Of a stretch of 57,307 nucleotides of DNA, positions 35,519-45,076 are shown one piece after another (within the stretch, counting starts at the first letter, position 1; each line of letters begins with the position of its first letter). The notes under the pieces are model-generated. The model worked only from the letters and a program-made list of their open reading frames with translations, searched no databases and was not told the origin of the DNA. A program made the position numbers and the translations under genes. The stretch is from Rhodopirellula sp. SM50 (lineage in GTDB: Bacteria > Planctomycetota > Planctomycetia > Pirellulales > Pirellulaceae), in assembly GCF_002289565.1 (NCBI RefSeq), contig NZ_NTFY01000044.1:1-57307 (forward strand). Reading direction: 5' to 3'.

Positions 35519-37660
35519 TCAAATGTTGATCAAATCATTGAAAAAGACGAACACCATCAGCGCCAGCAGCATCAGCCCGCCGACCAGCGTCAGACGCATC
35601 TCCAGTTCTTCGTTCACGCGACGCCCCATGATCGCTTCGCAGATCAGGAACACCATGTGACCACCGTCTAGGACGGGGATCGGCAAGAAATTGAGCACGG
35701 CCAAATTCATGCTGAGCATCGTCAAGAACAGCAATTGAGCCGAAACGCCGCGTTCGGCTTCGCTACCGGCGACTTGGAAAATCTTGATCGGCCCGCCGAC
35801 TTGATCCTTACTGACGCTCCCGTGGACCAGCATGTTGAGGAACCGAAAGACTTCGCCGAGTCGGCGTCGGCATTCACGAATCCCCAGCACCGACGCTTCC
35901 TTCAACGAGCTCGCCGTCTGGATTTCTTCGGCAGCGACCAAGCCCAGTCCGCGTTCGAACCGGACGCGTTGGTCTGTCGTCAGCTTTACCACCGATTCGA
36001 CGATGACGCCGGTTTCGGCGCGTTCGGCCAACACTTTGAACTCGGTTCCTTCGGGCAGGGATTGAATCGATTCAAAGAACCCTGTAGCCGTCTGGACTTC
36101 ATCAAATTTCCATCCTTTGGACAGTTCTTCGACCAGGCCGGCGAGCGGACCGGTCGAGAAATCATCCGGGTATTCGTTGCTCGCCAGCAGCGTGATGCTC
36201 TTCAGTTCGTCGGTCGGTTGCAGTTCGTCGCCTTTGACCAGGTGTTCCCGGTTGAACGCGCTGACCGTGGCGGGCAAATCGAAGGCAAAACCGTAGGCGT
36301 TGATCGATGCCTTGTCGCCGGTGCCGTAGGTGGGCGAGAGGGTTTGCGGGGAATCGTCGGGACTGATTTCGATTTCCAGCGTTTCGTCTCCGCGGCGCAC
36401 CGTCAACACGATCGGCTCGCGTCGCGCGAGCATCAGCACCAATTCCTCTCCGTCGGGCGCCGCCACCTCGCCCACTGCTTCGATCACATCGCCGACTTTC
36501 AGCCCGGCTTTTTCGGCGGGGCCGTTGGTGACCAATGCGGTGACCGGTCCGGCGGCGGTGCGAATCCCGATCCATTTTGATTGCTGCGGCGGCAATTCGA
36601 CGACGTGATCGCTGCCGTCGGTGCGACGCAGTCCCAATTGGATCGATTGATCGGGATGCGTGTTCAGATAGTCGAACAACGGCGTGCCGGGGACCATCGC
36701 GTTTTCGTCGATCGGTGTGCCATTAAAGGAGACGATCGTCGCGCCGAGATCCTGCTCGGTCAACACGTCGGCGGCGACACTGCGGGGGGCCGCGTTTTCG
36801 GAATCGCTGAGCGTGGTCGATGTCGGGCTGGTGATGCCGATCATCCGAAACCGGTTCTGCAGCGGATGGGGTTGGGTGACAAGCTCGTATTGAACATTTC
36901 GGCTGTCGAAGGCGACCGTCAACGGGATCGGGCGGTCCGGGGTTTCCAGCCCGGCATGCAAGATCGCCGAGCGCATCTCACGGAAGTGCATTTGGGCGTC
37001 GTCCATGCCGTCGACCGAGACGACTTGTCCGCCGGGTTCGATTCCGGCTTGCCAAGCCGGGCCGCCCGGGGTCACCCCGCCGATGATGGCGGGGGTGTAG
37101 GGGACGCCATAAAAGAACGCGGCGGCGGCGAACATCGCACCGGTCACGACGTTCATGAACACACCGGCACTCATGATGATCATGCGTTGCCAGACGGGTT
37201 TGGCGGGCAGGCTGCGGGGATCCAGTTCCGCCAGTTCGCTCGCCGCGGACGGTTCCGATTCCGCGTCGTGGTCCTCGTCGACCTCTTCGTCGCCGGCCAA
37301 CTGACGCGCCCGGGCCGCTTCGTCTTTCATCTTTCGCGGGTCATCGTCCTGGCCGAGCATTTTGACGTAGCCGCCCAGCGGGATGATTCCGATCCCGTAT
37401 TCCGTCTCGCCGTAGGTGAATTTGCCAAGCGTCGACGGCAGCTTGATCGGGCCGATCTTCATCGGCGGATCGAAGCCCACGTAAAATTTTTCGCATTTGA
37501 CGCCGAAGGTCTTCGCGGCGACAAAATGCCCCAGTTCATGGACGAAGATGACCAGGCCGATGCCGAGCGCCACCCGCGTCCAAAGCAGGAATTTGCTTCC
37601 CACCGCCATCAGACCCTCCGGTTCGGATTCGGCTAGCAGGAGGAACAGATCGCTGATCAT
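35519..37660 (-). CDS. rseP: site-2 (M50) membrane metalloprotease RseP
   Basis: 713 residues, against about 450 for E. coli RseP; the extra length is in an enlarged periplasmic part. The first membrane segment carries the zinc motif HELGH (41-45), and the last has NFLPIPVLDGGHM. The conserved GIIPLGGYVKM strand follows, then an acidic cytoplasmic insert (about 118-150), two PDZ-type regions (around 190-260 and 370-430, the second with GPAEKAGLKVGDVIEAVGE) and the C-terminal membrane segments. It performs regulated intramembrane cleavage of anti-sigma factors. It starts 8 bp after dxr, as in many bacteria, so the two are one operon. Confidence 0.95.
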   Translation of the reverse strand: MISDLFLLLAESEPEGLMAVGSKFLLWTRVALGIGLVIFVHELGHFVAAKTFGVKCEKFYVGFDPPMKIGPIKLPSTLGKFTYGETEYGIGIIPLGGYVKMLGQDDDPRKMKDEAARARQLAGDEEVDEDHDAESEPSAASELAELDPRSLPAKPVWQRMIIMSAGVFMNVVTGAMFAAAAFFYGVPYTPAIIGGVTPGGPAWQAGIEPGGQVVSVDGMDDAQMHFREMRSAILHAGLETPDRPIPLTVAFDSRNVQYELVTQPHPLQNRFRMIGITSPTSTTLSDSENAAPRSVAADVLTEQDLGATIVSFNGTPIDENAMVPGTPLFDYLNTHPDQSIQLGLRRTDGSDHVVELPPQQSKWIGIRTAAGPVTALVTNGPAEKAGLKVGDVIEAVGEVAAPDGEELVLMLARREPIVLTVRRGDETLEIEISPDDSPQTLSPTYGTGDKASINAYGFAFDLPATVSAFNREHLVKGDELQPTDELKSITLLASNEYPDDFSTGPLAGLVEELSKGWKFDEVQTATGFFESIQSLPEGTEFKVLAERAETGVIVESVVKLTTDQRVRFERGLGLVAAEEIQTASSLKEASVLGIRECRRRLGEVFRFLNMLVHGSVSKDQVGGPIKIFQVAGSEAERGVSAQLLFLTMLSMNLAVLNFLPIPVLDGGHMVFLICEAIMGRRVNEELEMRLTLVGGLMLLALMVFVFFNDLINI

Positions 37661-37668
37661 ATCGTTGG

Positions 37669-38997
37669 TTATCTACGAGGAGGGGATGTAAGGCGTTCGG
37701 CACAGTGCCGCGTTTCTTGGCGTGCCCATCGGTCTAATTCCAGCAGACGGGCCAATCCGGGCCGCTGCTCGAAGGTGTGGTTTTCGAGCGTTTTTTGGCA
37801 CAGGGGGACGATGTCAGTAAACCGAATTTCGCCGTCCAGGAATAGACCGACCGCGACTTCGTTGGCCGCATTGACCACCGCGCCGGCCGTTCCGCCGGCC
37901 CTGGCGACCTCAAAACCGAGTGTCAACGCCGGGAAACGATCCAAATCGACCGGTTGAAGACTCAAATCCCAGGTCTGTTGGCGATCCAGCGGCGGAGTCG
38001 GACAAGGCAGACGTCGGGGGTGCGTCAGAGCATACTGAATCGGCAATCGCATGTCCGGAGGACTGAGTTGAGCGAGCACCGAGCTGTCTTGGAATTCCAC
38101 CATCGAATGAATGATCGACTGCGGATGGATCATCACCTCGATTTGGTCGGCCGAGACGTCAAACAGCCACCTGGCCTCAATGATCTCCAACGCCTTGTTC
38201 ATCATTGTCGCCGAATCGATCGAAATTTTCCGCCCCATCTGCCAGGTGGGGTGCGCCAGGGCGCCGTCCGGCGTGGCATCTCGCATTTCCGCCGCGCTGG
38301 CTGACCGAAACGGGCCGCCGCTGGCGGTCAGAATCAGCCGCTTGGCGGGGCTCGGCGAGTGGGCGATGCACTGCCAGATCGCCGAGTGTTCGCTGTCGAC
38401 CGGCAGCAGCTGGGCGTCGGACTGGGCCACTTTTTCGCTGACCAGGCCGCCGGCAACGACCAGCGTTTCTTTGTTGGCAAGGGCCACCCGTTTGCCGGCT
38501 TCGACCGCCGCGACGGTACTTTCCAGCCCCGCGCGGCCGACGATCGCTGCCACCACCACGTCGACGTCGGGATCGCGTGCGGCGTCGACGAGTTGGTCGG
38601 GGCCGAACCGCAGACCGCCCGGATCGTCCAGCAGCGATTTAAATCGCCGCACCGCCGTCTCGGGCGAGATCGATGAGGGATCGGAGAAAATCAGACGCGC
38701 CGGTGCTCGGCCGTCCCGACAGGCCTCTCCGGCCAGCGTTTCCAACACGTCCAGATTGTTGTGCCCCGATGCGGCCCACAACCGCCAGGCATGGTCCGGG
38801 TCGATGCGATTCAAATGACCGATCACTTCGGCGGTCGAAGTGCCGATGCTGCCGGTCGCCCCCAGGACCGCAACGTTGACCGTCGATCGCTTGGAACGGT
38901 CGGCGGGCAATTCGGATTCGCAGGGGGGGGCGGTTGAAAGTTTGGTCACGGTGACGGTTCCATCAGCTCCGGTAGAATCCCTTGAAACCTTTATCAT
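37669..38997 (-). CDS. dxr: 1-deoxy-D-xylulose 5-phosphate reductoisomerase
   Basis: 442 residues (about 400 in most species; the extra residues are at the N-terminus). NADPH-dependent step two of the MEP isoprenoid pathway. Seen: VNVAVLGATGSIGTSTAEVI, ANKETLVVAGG, LPVDSEHSAIWQC with metal/substrate ligands, TASGGPF, HPTWQMGRKISIDSATMMNKALE and IEVMIHPQSIIHSMVE. The ATG at 38997 shares CATG with the start of a plus-strand ORF; GTG 38949 is a possible start that removes most of the non-homologous extension. First gene of the dxr-rseP operon. Confidence 0.96.
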   Translation of the reverse strand: MIKVSRDSTGADGTVTVTKLSTAPPCESELPADRSKRSTVNVAVLGATGSIGTSTAEVIGHLNRIDPDHAWRLWAASGHNNLDVLETLAGEACRDGRAPARLIFSDPSSISPETAVRRFKSLLDDPGGLRFGPDQLVDAARDPDVDVVVAAIVGRAGLESTVAAVEAGKRVALANKETLVVAGGLVSEKVAQSDAQLLPVDSEHSAIWQCIAHSPSPAKRLILTASGGPFRSASAAEMRDATPDGALAHPTWQMGRKISIDSATMMNKALEIIEARWLFDVSADQIEVMIHPQSIIHSMVEFQDSSVLAQLSPPDMRLPIQYALTHPRRLPCPTPPLDRQQTWDLSLQPVDLDRFPALTLGFEVARAGGTAGAVVNAANEVAVGLFLDGEIRFTDIVPLCQKTLENHTFEQRPGLARLLELDRWARQETRHCAERLTSPPRR

Positions 38998-39226
38998 GGA
39001 CGATCGGTTCGATTGTTACGACCCGACCTTGCGTTATGCTCGGCCCGCGCTGGGTTGTCCCGCGTGCCATTGGACCGAACAATGGCGTGTGATTTGGTTG
39101 GATTCGATTAATTTGCTCGATTCGCACCACGCGGACGTCGCACGTCTGGCCCGAACCACCAAACGCCTCGGTGACCGACGTCGCCTCTCTTTCCCATCTT
39201 TCGACGCTGATATCAATCTTCGATGA
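38996..39226 (+). CDS. small hypothetical protein coupled to ftsH
   Basis: 76 residues: [20 protein letters not shown], then [20 protein letters not shown] and a basic C-terminus. One CxxCH-like pair is present, but no second pair and no signal peptide, so haem binding is unlikely. The TGA overlaps the ftsH ATG (39223-39226), as expected for translational coupling. Its ATG overlaps the dxr start on the other strand. Not a recognised family; it could be a leader ORF. Confidence 0.45.
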   Translation: MDDRFDCYDPTLRYARPALGCPACHWTEQWRVIWLDSINLLDSHHADVARLARTTKRLGDRRRLSFPSFDADINLR

Positions 39227-41334
39227 GTGACAAGAAACGACCCAATCGCGGTTCCGATGATCAAAACAACCGAGGTGGCGACGCGCCGTCGCGCGAAACG
39301 CGGACCGGAGGCGTGTGGTTGGTGATCATCGGCGTGATCCTGGCGGTGATGATGAGCGCCCTGCTGTTCGGGCAGAACACCCGCTCGCTGCGATACCCCG
39401 ACTTGGCCAAGCTGCTCGTCGAACACGCCAAACAAAAGAAAATCGAACGCGAAGGCGGCGAGCCGGAAACGCCCAGGGTGGTGGTCGATTCGCCCAAGGA
39501 TCCAAAGATTCAGCTGGAGTTTTCCGATTTACAGCTCGTTCTACTCGGCGACGAAGAAATCACCGGAACGGTGATGTATCGCTCGTTGGGCTCTGGCCGA
39601 AAAGCAGAGGATGACCCCGAGAACGTGCCGACGAAGACGGATTTCAAAACCATCCGCGTGCAGAATGAAACCCAGGACGCCTACTTTGACCAGATCTTGC
39701 GGGACTCGGGTGTGACCTGGGACAACGCCCGCCCCAATCGTTGGCTGGCCGACAATTGGTTCAATCTGTTCATGCTCGGTGCGATCATCGCGATCGGCGT
39801 GATCATGTTACGGCGAATCGGCGGAGTCGGATCCCCGATGTCGTTCTCCCGCAGCCGCGGCAAATTGCACGGCCAAGAAGACCTGTCGATCTCCTTCGAA
39901 GACGCCGCCGGAATTGACGAAGCGGTCGAAGAGGTCCGCGAGGTCGTTGACTTCCTCAAAAACAGCGAAAAGTACCAGGCACTCGGCGGCCGGATCCCCA
40001 AGGGCGTGTTGCTGGTCGGACCGCCCGGGACGGGCAAAACACTGTTGGCCAAGGCGATCGCCGGTGAAGCCGGAGTGCCGTTCTTCAGCCTGTCCGGCAG
40101 CGACTTTGTCGAAATGTTCGTCGGCGTCGGTGCGGCACGGGTTCGCGACATGTTTCAGCAGGCGACCAGCCGCGCGCCGTGCATTATTTTCATCGACGAA
40201 CTCGACGCGCTCGGCAAAAGCCGTTCCGGCAGCGTGGTCGGCGGCCACGACGAACGAGAGCAAACGCTCAACGCCTTGTTGGTCGAAATGGACGGCTTTG
40301 ATTCCAACAACGGAGTCATCGTGGTCGCGGCCACCAACCGCCCCGAAACGCTCGACCCGGCGTTGCTGCGCCCGGGGCGTTTTGACCGTCAAGTCTTGGT
40401 GGACCGGCCCGATCTGGCCGGCCGCGAAGCGATCTTGAAGGTCCACGTCCGCAGCGTGAAATTGGACGACGATGTCGACCTGCGGCACATCGCGTCGATC
40501 ACCAGCGGCTTTGTCGGCGCCGATCTGGCCAATCTGGTCAACGAAGCGGCGTTGTTGGCGGCGCGGTCGGACAAATCAGCCGTCGCCACGACCGAGTTCG
40601 ACGAAGCGGTCGACCGCGTGACCGCCGGTTTGGAAAAGAAAAACCGCGTGATGAACGTGGACGAAAAGATCCGCGTGGCCTATCACGAAGCCGCCCACGC
40701 CCTGGTCGCCGCCGCACTGCCCAATACCGATCCGGTCCACAAGGTCAGCATCATCCCGCGCGGGTTCGCCGCGCTCGGCTACACCATGCAGCGTCCCGAA
40801 TCCGAACGCTATCTGATGACCAAGCTGGAATTGGAAAGCCGCATGAAGGTCTTACTGGGCGGCACGTTGGCCGAGGAAATGGTGTTGCAGGACATCAGCA
40901 CCGGCGCCCAAAACGACTTGGAACGCTGCACCGAAATCGCCCGCAGCATGGTGATGGACTATGGCATGAGCCGACTGGGACGGATCAATTATCGCCGCAG
41001 CACCGCGTCACCGTTTCTGACCGGCGGTGGCGGCAATGGACACAGCATGACCTACGGGGAAGACACCGCCAAACTGATCGACAAGGAAGTGTCCAGGATC
41101 GTCGAAGACGCACTCACCCAAACCCGCGAAATTTTGACCCAGCGGCGCGAGGTGCTCGAAGCGATCACGCAACGGTTGTTGGAGGTCGAGTCGATCGACA
41201 ACACCGAACTGTTCCGCATCATCAAGGAACATTCCACCGGCCCCTGGTTGGTCCCCGGAACCATTACCGAAAAACCTCGGGCACAAATTCGCAAACCGGA
41301 AAACGATTTGGATACACTAAAGGACGCGGAATAA
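39223..41334 (+). CDS. ftsH: ATP-dependent membrane zinc metalloprotease FtsH
   Basis: 703 residues. Membrane segments at about 31-49 and 176-194 flank a periplasmic part that is longer than in E. coli. The AAA domain has Walker A GPPGTGKT (267-274), Walker [13 protein letters not shown], and the second region of homology [17 protein letters not shown]. The peptidase has HEAAH (488-492) with a downstream Asp ligand in [15 protein letters not shown]. It degrades membrane proteins and short-lived regulators. The usual pore motif [12 protein letters not shown] is intact. Start overlaps the preceding small ORF by 4 bp. Confidence 0.97.
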   Translation: MSDKKRPNRGSDDQNNRGGDAPSRETRTGGVWLVIIGVILAVMMSALLFGQNTRSLRYPDLAKLLVEHAKQKKIEREGGEPETPRVVVDSPKDPKIQLEFSDLQLVLLGDEEITGTVMYRSLGSGRKAEDDPENVPTKTDFKTIRVQNETQDAYFDQILRDSGVTWDNARPNRWLADNWFNLFMLGAIIAIGVIMLRRIGGVGSPMSFSRSRGKLHGQEDLSISFEDAAGIDEAVEEVREVVDFLKNSEKYQALGGRIPKGVLLVGPPGTGKTLLAKAIAGEAGVPFFSLSGSDFVEMFVGVGAARVRDMFQQATSRAPCIIFIDELDALGKSRSGSVVGGHDEREQTLNALLVEMDGFDSNNGVIVVAATNRPETLDPALLRPGRFDRQVLVDRPDLAGREAILKVHVRSVKLDDDVDLRHIASITSGFVGADLANLVNEAALLAARSDKSAVATTEFDEAVDRVTAGLEKKNRVMNVDEKIRVAYHEAAHALVAAALPNTDPVHKVSIIPRGFAALGYTMQRPESERYLMTKLELESRMKVLLGGTLAEEMVLQDISTGAQNDLERCTEIARSMVMDYGMSRLGRINYRRSTASPFLTGGGGNGHSMTYGEDTAKLIDKEVSRIVEDALTQTREILTQRREVLEAITQRLLEVESIDNTELFRIIKEHSTGPWLVPGTITEKPRAQIRKPENDLDTLKDAE

Positions 41335-41364
41335 ACGCCCTTCCTTTCCTTTTGATTCAACTCG

Positions 41365-42348
41365 ATGCGAAAACTACTCAGTCTGCTGTTGCTCGGTCTC
41401 GCCACCTGCGGCGTCGCACAAACGCCCTCCACCATCGGCCAGATCGAAGTGTTGGCGCCGGAGATGGAAACCTATGCCGATGCCGCCACCAAGGTTGAAG
41501 TGCTGGCGGGGGGGTTCACCTGGACCGAGGGGCCGGTCTGGATCGCGGACGATGGAGGCGGCCATTTGCTGTTCTCCGACATCCCACGCAACAGTATCTT
41601 TCGTTGGTCCCAGTCGCGCGGCGTCGAATTGTTCATGCGACCGAGCGGCTACACCGGTGTCAGTTACTACGGCTTGGAACCCGGATCCAACGGACTGACG
41701 CTCGATCCGGAACATCGGTTGACGATGTGCGAGCACGGTGACCGTCGCGTTTCGGTTCTGACACGCGGCGGCGGCAAACGGACCTTGGTCGATCGCTACC
41801 AAGGCAAGCGACTCAACAGCCCCAATGATTTGACGTTCGACAAATCAGGCAATCTGTACTTCACCGATCCGCCTTACGGTTTGCCCGAACGCGCCGAGGA
41901 CCCGCGACGTGAACTGGATTTCTGTGGCGTCTATCGACTCGGCGCCGACGGAACGCTGACGCTGCTGACCAAAGAGATGACGCGGCCCAACGGGATCGCG
42001 TTGTCGCCGGATGAAAAAACGCTTTACGTCGCGCAAAGTGATCCCGAACGCCCGATCTGGATGGCGTTTCCGATCGGCGACGACGGCAAACTGGGGCAGG
42101 GCAACGTGTTGCACGACGCCAAAGCGGCGATGAAGGATTATCCGGGACTTCCCGACGGGATGACCGTCAAATCAGACGGAACGATCTTCGGTAGCGGCCC
42201 AGGTGCGATCTACGTGCTCTCTCCAGCCGGCAAGTTGCTCGGTCGCATCATCACCGGCGGTCGCGTCAGCAATTGCACCTTCGATGCCGAAGAAGCTTAC
42301 CTGTACATCACCGCGGACAACTTTCTGTGCCGCGTGAAGATGAAGTGA
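41365..42348 (+). CDS. secreted SMP-30/gluconolactonase family protein
   Basis: 327 residues with a signal peptide (about 1-18, cleaved near GVAQ). Propeller and metal-site motifs: FTWTEGPVWIAD with the Glu ligand, GSNGLTLDP, RLNSPNDLTFDKSGNLYFTD with Asn, RPNGIALSPDE and GLPDGMTVKSDGTIFGSG with Asp. This is the classical gluconolactonase pattern, so hydrolysis of aldonolactones outside the cytoplasm is likely. It starts 30 bp after ftsH. Only weakly similar to the cytoplasmic relative at 4826-5779. Confidence 0.92.
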   Translation: MRKLLSLLLLGLATCGVAQTPSTIGQIEVLAPEMETYADAATKVEVLAGGFTWTEGPVWIADDGGGHLLFSDIPRNSIFRWSQSRGVELFMRPSGYTGVSYYGLEPGSNGLTLDPEHRLTMCEHGDRRVSVLTRGGGKRTLVDRYQGKRLNSPNDLTFDKSGNLYFTDPPYGLPERAEDPRRELDFCGVYRLGADGTLTLLTKEMTRPNGIALSPDEKTLYVAQSDPERPIWMAFPIGDDGKLGQGNVLHDAKAAMKDYPGLPDGMTVKSDGTIFGSGPGAIYVLSPAGKLLGRIITGGRVSNCTFDAEEAYLYITADNFLCRVKMK

Positions 42349-42358
42349 TCACGTCAGC

Positions 42359-42383
42359 ACGTGGCGTCAGCCCAATGCCACGT
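42359..42383. repeat. ACGTGGC hairpin after the SMP-30 gene
   Basis: ACGTGGC (42359-42365) pairs with GCCACGT (42377-42383). The CAGCACGTGGCGT flank also occurs in the tandem repeat at 17904-18107. Confidence 0.6.
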
Positions 42384-42400
42384 CCTTTGGCCTAAAGGTG

Positions 42401-42502
42401 TTAGCGGAACGGCGCGAGCCGTCCGGTCGCGCTTCAAAAACACCGTGAAAGACCGGAGGGCTCGCGCCCTACCGCTAACAAAAACACCCCGCTTGGCGTC
42501 AA
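42401..42502 (-). repeat. 78-bp palindromic repeat, copy C, with leader
   Basis: Core 42401-42478 is the reverse complement of copies A and B; the leader GTGTTTTTGTTAGC...TTGACGCCAAGC (to 42502) matches that at 7001-7025. Confidence 0.85.
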
Positions 42503-42505
42503 GTG

Positions 42506-42521
42506 TTAGCGGAACGGCGCC
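42506..42521 (-). repeat. half-arm of the 78-bp repeat forming a gene end
   Basis: TTAGCGGAACGGCGCC matches the end of the repeat and, read on the minus strand, encodes the last codons (APFR) and TAA stop of the large unknown protein. Confidence 0.7.
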
Positions 42522-44707
42522 AGCAGCCCGGCGAAATACGCGTCGTAACCCGCCAGCGCGCTTCCGGGGATCAGCACGGTGGTCGCGTTGGGGAAGGTCA
42601 CGCGGCAATCGCTGCGGACATATCCGGAGACTTTTTCGATCGTCGCTTGTCCCAGGTCGCATCGGCACAGAACGGTCAGGCTGGCAGTCGCCCGGTCGGC
42701 ATCGCCCTGGAGCCGAAAACAAATCAGCGAGGAACCGATTCGGGCCAGCGCGACCGGTTGGTCATCGGTCGACAGCGTCGCATCGCTGAACACACAACGC
42801 ACCCCTTGCTCCGCTCCGGTTCGGCCGAGCAGATAATGCAGCGCCGTGGCAATCTCCGGCGACAGACTCGCCGGATTGGACTGACCGAGCAACTGGGCGG
42901 CGTCGCGTTGGCGGTATTGCTTGATCAGCTCATCGGCGTCAGCACGCATGAAGTAGGCGGTCACACGAATGGCTTCCTCGCCGGACCAAGACACCAATTC
43001 GACCGCGGTGTCGTTTGCCCGAGGCCCCGCTACGAGAAGCTCGGGTGGTTTGCGACCGCTGGCGGCCAAGTGGATCAGATCTGCCAGGAATCGTTTGCAG
43101 ATATCGCCGTCCGGATCCAGGCTGGGTGGGTGGTACAAGAACGGCGGTTCGGCTTGGATTTCTCGGACCAGGCGGGCGCGCGACGATGAGTCGATTGCGT
43201 TGAAGGTTTGGGTCAGTTTTAAACGGCCGATCGCCGGTTCGGGGTCGTCGCCGAAGTGTTGAAGCGCGAACGAAGCGAGTGCGCAGATCGCCCGTTCGGT
43301 TTGTTCTTCGGGGGACACGTCGACATGGCCGACACGGAATTGGATTTCCAGGCGATCCGCCGCCGAGGTTTGCCAGGCGTCGATGGTGGCTTTTTGAGGG
43401 CGATTTTTCTTGTCGTCCAGAACGTAGGTCAGCAAGAACGCTTCCAAACGCTCGGCCACGATCTTGCGATCCGATGCCGACAGGGATTGGGCGGGTTGGT
43501 AGTCGGACGGTCGCGAGGTGGAACCGTCGGCCAGATGACGCAGCAGCGAAACCCGGCCGTACTCATCGCGCAGGTTCAGCGCCGACAATTGTTTCATCGC
43601 CGCCACGCGGGCGGAGTCGGAGATCGCCAGTTCGCTGGCCAGATGAACCAATTCGACGCCGTAGATCCAATGGACGTCTCGGTAGCGGACCATCGGGCTG
43701 TAGATCGACGCGACTTCGATGGCAATGATTTCGACGAGCTGGCGGATCAGCCCGACGGCTTGTTGATCCAGTACGTGGGCGCCCAATTTGGATGCGCCGT
43801 AGGTTGTCGCTTTGCTGGCGGCCCACCAAGCGACCAGGGTCAGTGGGTTGGTGCTGCTGACGATCCGGCCGGCGAACAGCACGTTGGAGGCGACGTCGAT
43901 GTAAGGTCTGGCCGACTTGTAGAGGCCGAAGGTTTTGACCGCCCGCATGACCACGTTGTAGATCGACTGGAAATCATAGCTGGCCAATCCGCCCGGCAGA
44001 CTTTCCACCGCGACCAACAGTCTCAGCGAAGCCCGTCCGACGGCCCGTGAGACGGCGTCGACATTGGTTTTCAGCAGCGGCGCTGTCTCACCGGGGCGGT
44101 AGATCGCCACGACGTCGGAAACCAGGGCGACCAGATCCCCGCGGATTTGTTCGTTGTCAAAAACTTTGCGGTCGCCGATTTCTTTGCGGTAGGCGTCTTG
44201 TTTAATGCTGTCAAACAGCTCTCGCGTTTTGGCTTCGACCAATTCCAGCAACTCGCGATCGTGCCGCGCCATCGGGTCATCGACGGAGATTTCCGGCGTC
44301 TCGCTCGGTGGCGGCCGGCGGCTCGGGTCGGTGTTTTTGAAATCGATCGCATCGGGGAATTGCATCCACTGCTGCAACGACAGCGCGCGTGCGTTGAGTT
44401 CCTGTTCCTGCGCGGCCAGCGATTCCGCCTTTTCTATGAGCCATTCTTGCAGTTCCGACTGGGGCGTCGTTTGATTCGCCCCCCCCTGTCCTGCCCCGTC
44501 GTCGCGGTTGGGCCGGCCGGACGCGTATTTCGTTTTTAAGCGAACGGCATCCACCAGTGCCGCCGCCAGTGGCAGCAAACCGAGCGCCCCGAGGCCGATG
44601 TTCGGGATCGGTGCCCCAGAGAGGGCGACGACCATCAACACGATCGCCACGATCACGCCCGAGGCGAGCGAATAGAGCGGTAGCCGTTTCAGGGTGTCGC
44701 CACGCAC
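42506..44707 (-). CDS. large membrane-anchored protein of unknown function
   Basis: 733 residues from GTG 44707. The frame is open far upstream, but that part is Arg/Cys-rich and unlike a protein N-terminus; the GTG places two hydrophobic segments (about 8-30 and 32-50) at the start. After them come a coiled coil (ELQEWLIEKAESLAAQEQEL), a helical region, a hydrophobic hairpin-like stretch (AGRIVSSTNPLTLVAWWAAS), and a C-terminal half with mixed structure (VVAERLEAFLLTYVLDD, YHPPSLDPDGDICKRFL). No enzyme motif or known family is recognised. The mid-protein helices with a central hydrophobic patch are faintly like dynamin/GTPase-partner membrane proteins, but there is no G motif. It is divergent from the ATP-grasp operon. 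Confidence 0.75.
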   Translation of the reverse strand: MRGDTLKRLPLYSLASGVIVAIVLMVVALSGAPIPNIGLGALGLLPLAAALVDAVRLKTKYASGRPNRDDGAGQGGANQTTPQSELQEWLIEKAESLAAQEQELNARALSLQQWMQFPDAIDFKNTDPSRRPPPSETPEISVDDPMARHDRELLELVEAKTRELFDSIKQDAYRKEIGDRKVFDNEQIRGDLVALVSDVVAIYRPGETAPLLKTNVDAVSRAVGRASLRLLVAVESLPGGLASYDFQSIYNVVMRAVKTFGLYKSARPYIDVASNVLFAGRIVSSTNPLTLVAWWAASKATTYGASKLGAHVLDQQAVGLIRQLVEIIAIEVASIYSPMVRYRDVHWIYGVELVHLASELAISDSARVAAMKQLSALNLRDEYGRVSLLRHLADGSTSRPSDYQPAQSLSASDRKIVAERLEAFLLTYVLDDKKNRPQKATIDAWQTSAADRLEIQFRVGHVDVSPEEQTERAICALASFALQHFGDDPEPAIGRLKLTQTFNAIDSSSRARLVREIQAEPPFLYHPPSLDPDGDICKRFLADLIHLAASGRKPPELLVAGPRANDTAVELVSWSGEEAIRVTAYFMRADADELIKQYRQRDAAQLLGQSNPASLSPEIATALHYLLGRTGAEQGVRCVFSDATLSTDDQPVALARIGSSLICFRLQGDADRATASLTVLCRCDLGQATIEKVSGYVRSDCRVTFPNATTVLIPGSALAGYDAYFAGLLAPFR

Positions 44708-45076
44708 GGGTGCTGCAAATCGCAAAGAGTAAAGAAAGAAGCAGGCGTAAGGAGGTTCCGTCGCAAAACGACAGGCCAATGATACAGCGCCGCCGGCCGG
44801 CCGCGCGGTGGGTTGAATTGTCCAATGTTGACCAAACGTTGTCGTGGGCCAGATGCGAAGACCACGCGGTTCCCTTAAAGTAGTCTTTCGGGAGGGCTGT
44901 GCCCCGCAAGGTGCTGCCGGGCGACTGGCAGGAGACGTCCGGACACAGATTTGATTAGAATCTGTCCATGGTCTGGAACTTGGCGGATCCAGCTCCACTA
45001 CCGAACGCTTCTTTTTACTCGTGTCGTTTCGTTTGCCTGTTGCGCACCGCTGAAAGCACGCGCAGAAGAGTCCGCC
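44708..45076. other. 369-bp divergent intergenic region
   Basis: Between the unknown membrane protein and the ATP-grasp operon; should carry both promoters. I see no clear motif. AGAAGAG at 45065-45071 may be the ribosome site of the ATP-grasp gene. Confidence 0.5.

Noticed and set aside
38996..39226. cytochrome c-like call from CPACH in the small ORF
   Set aside because: No signal peptide, so haem attachment outside the cytoplasm is unlikely.
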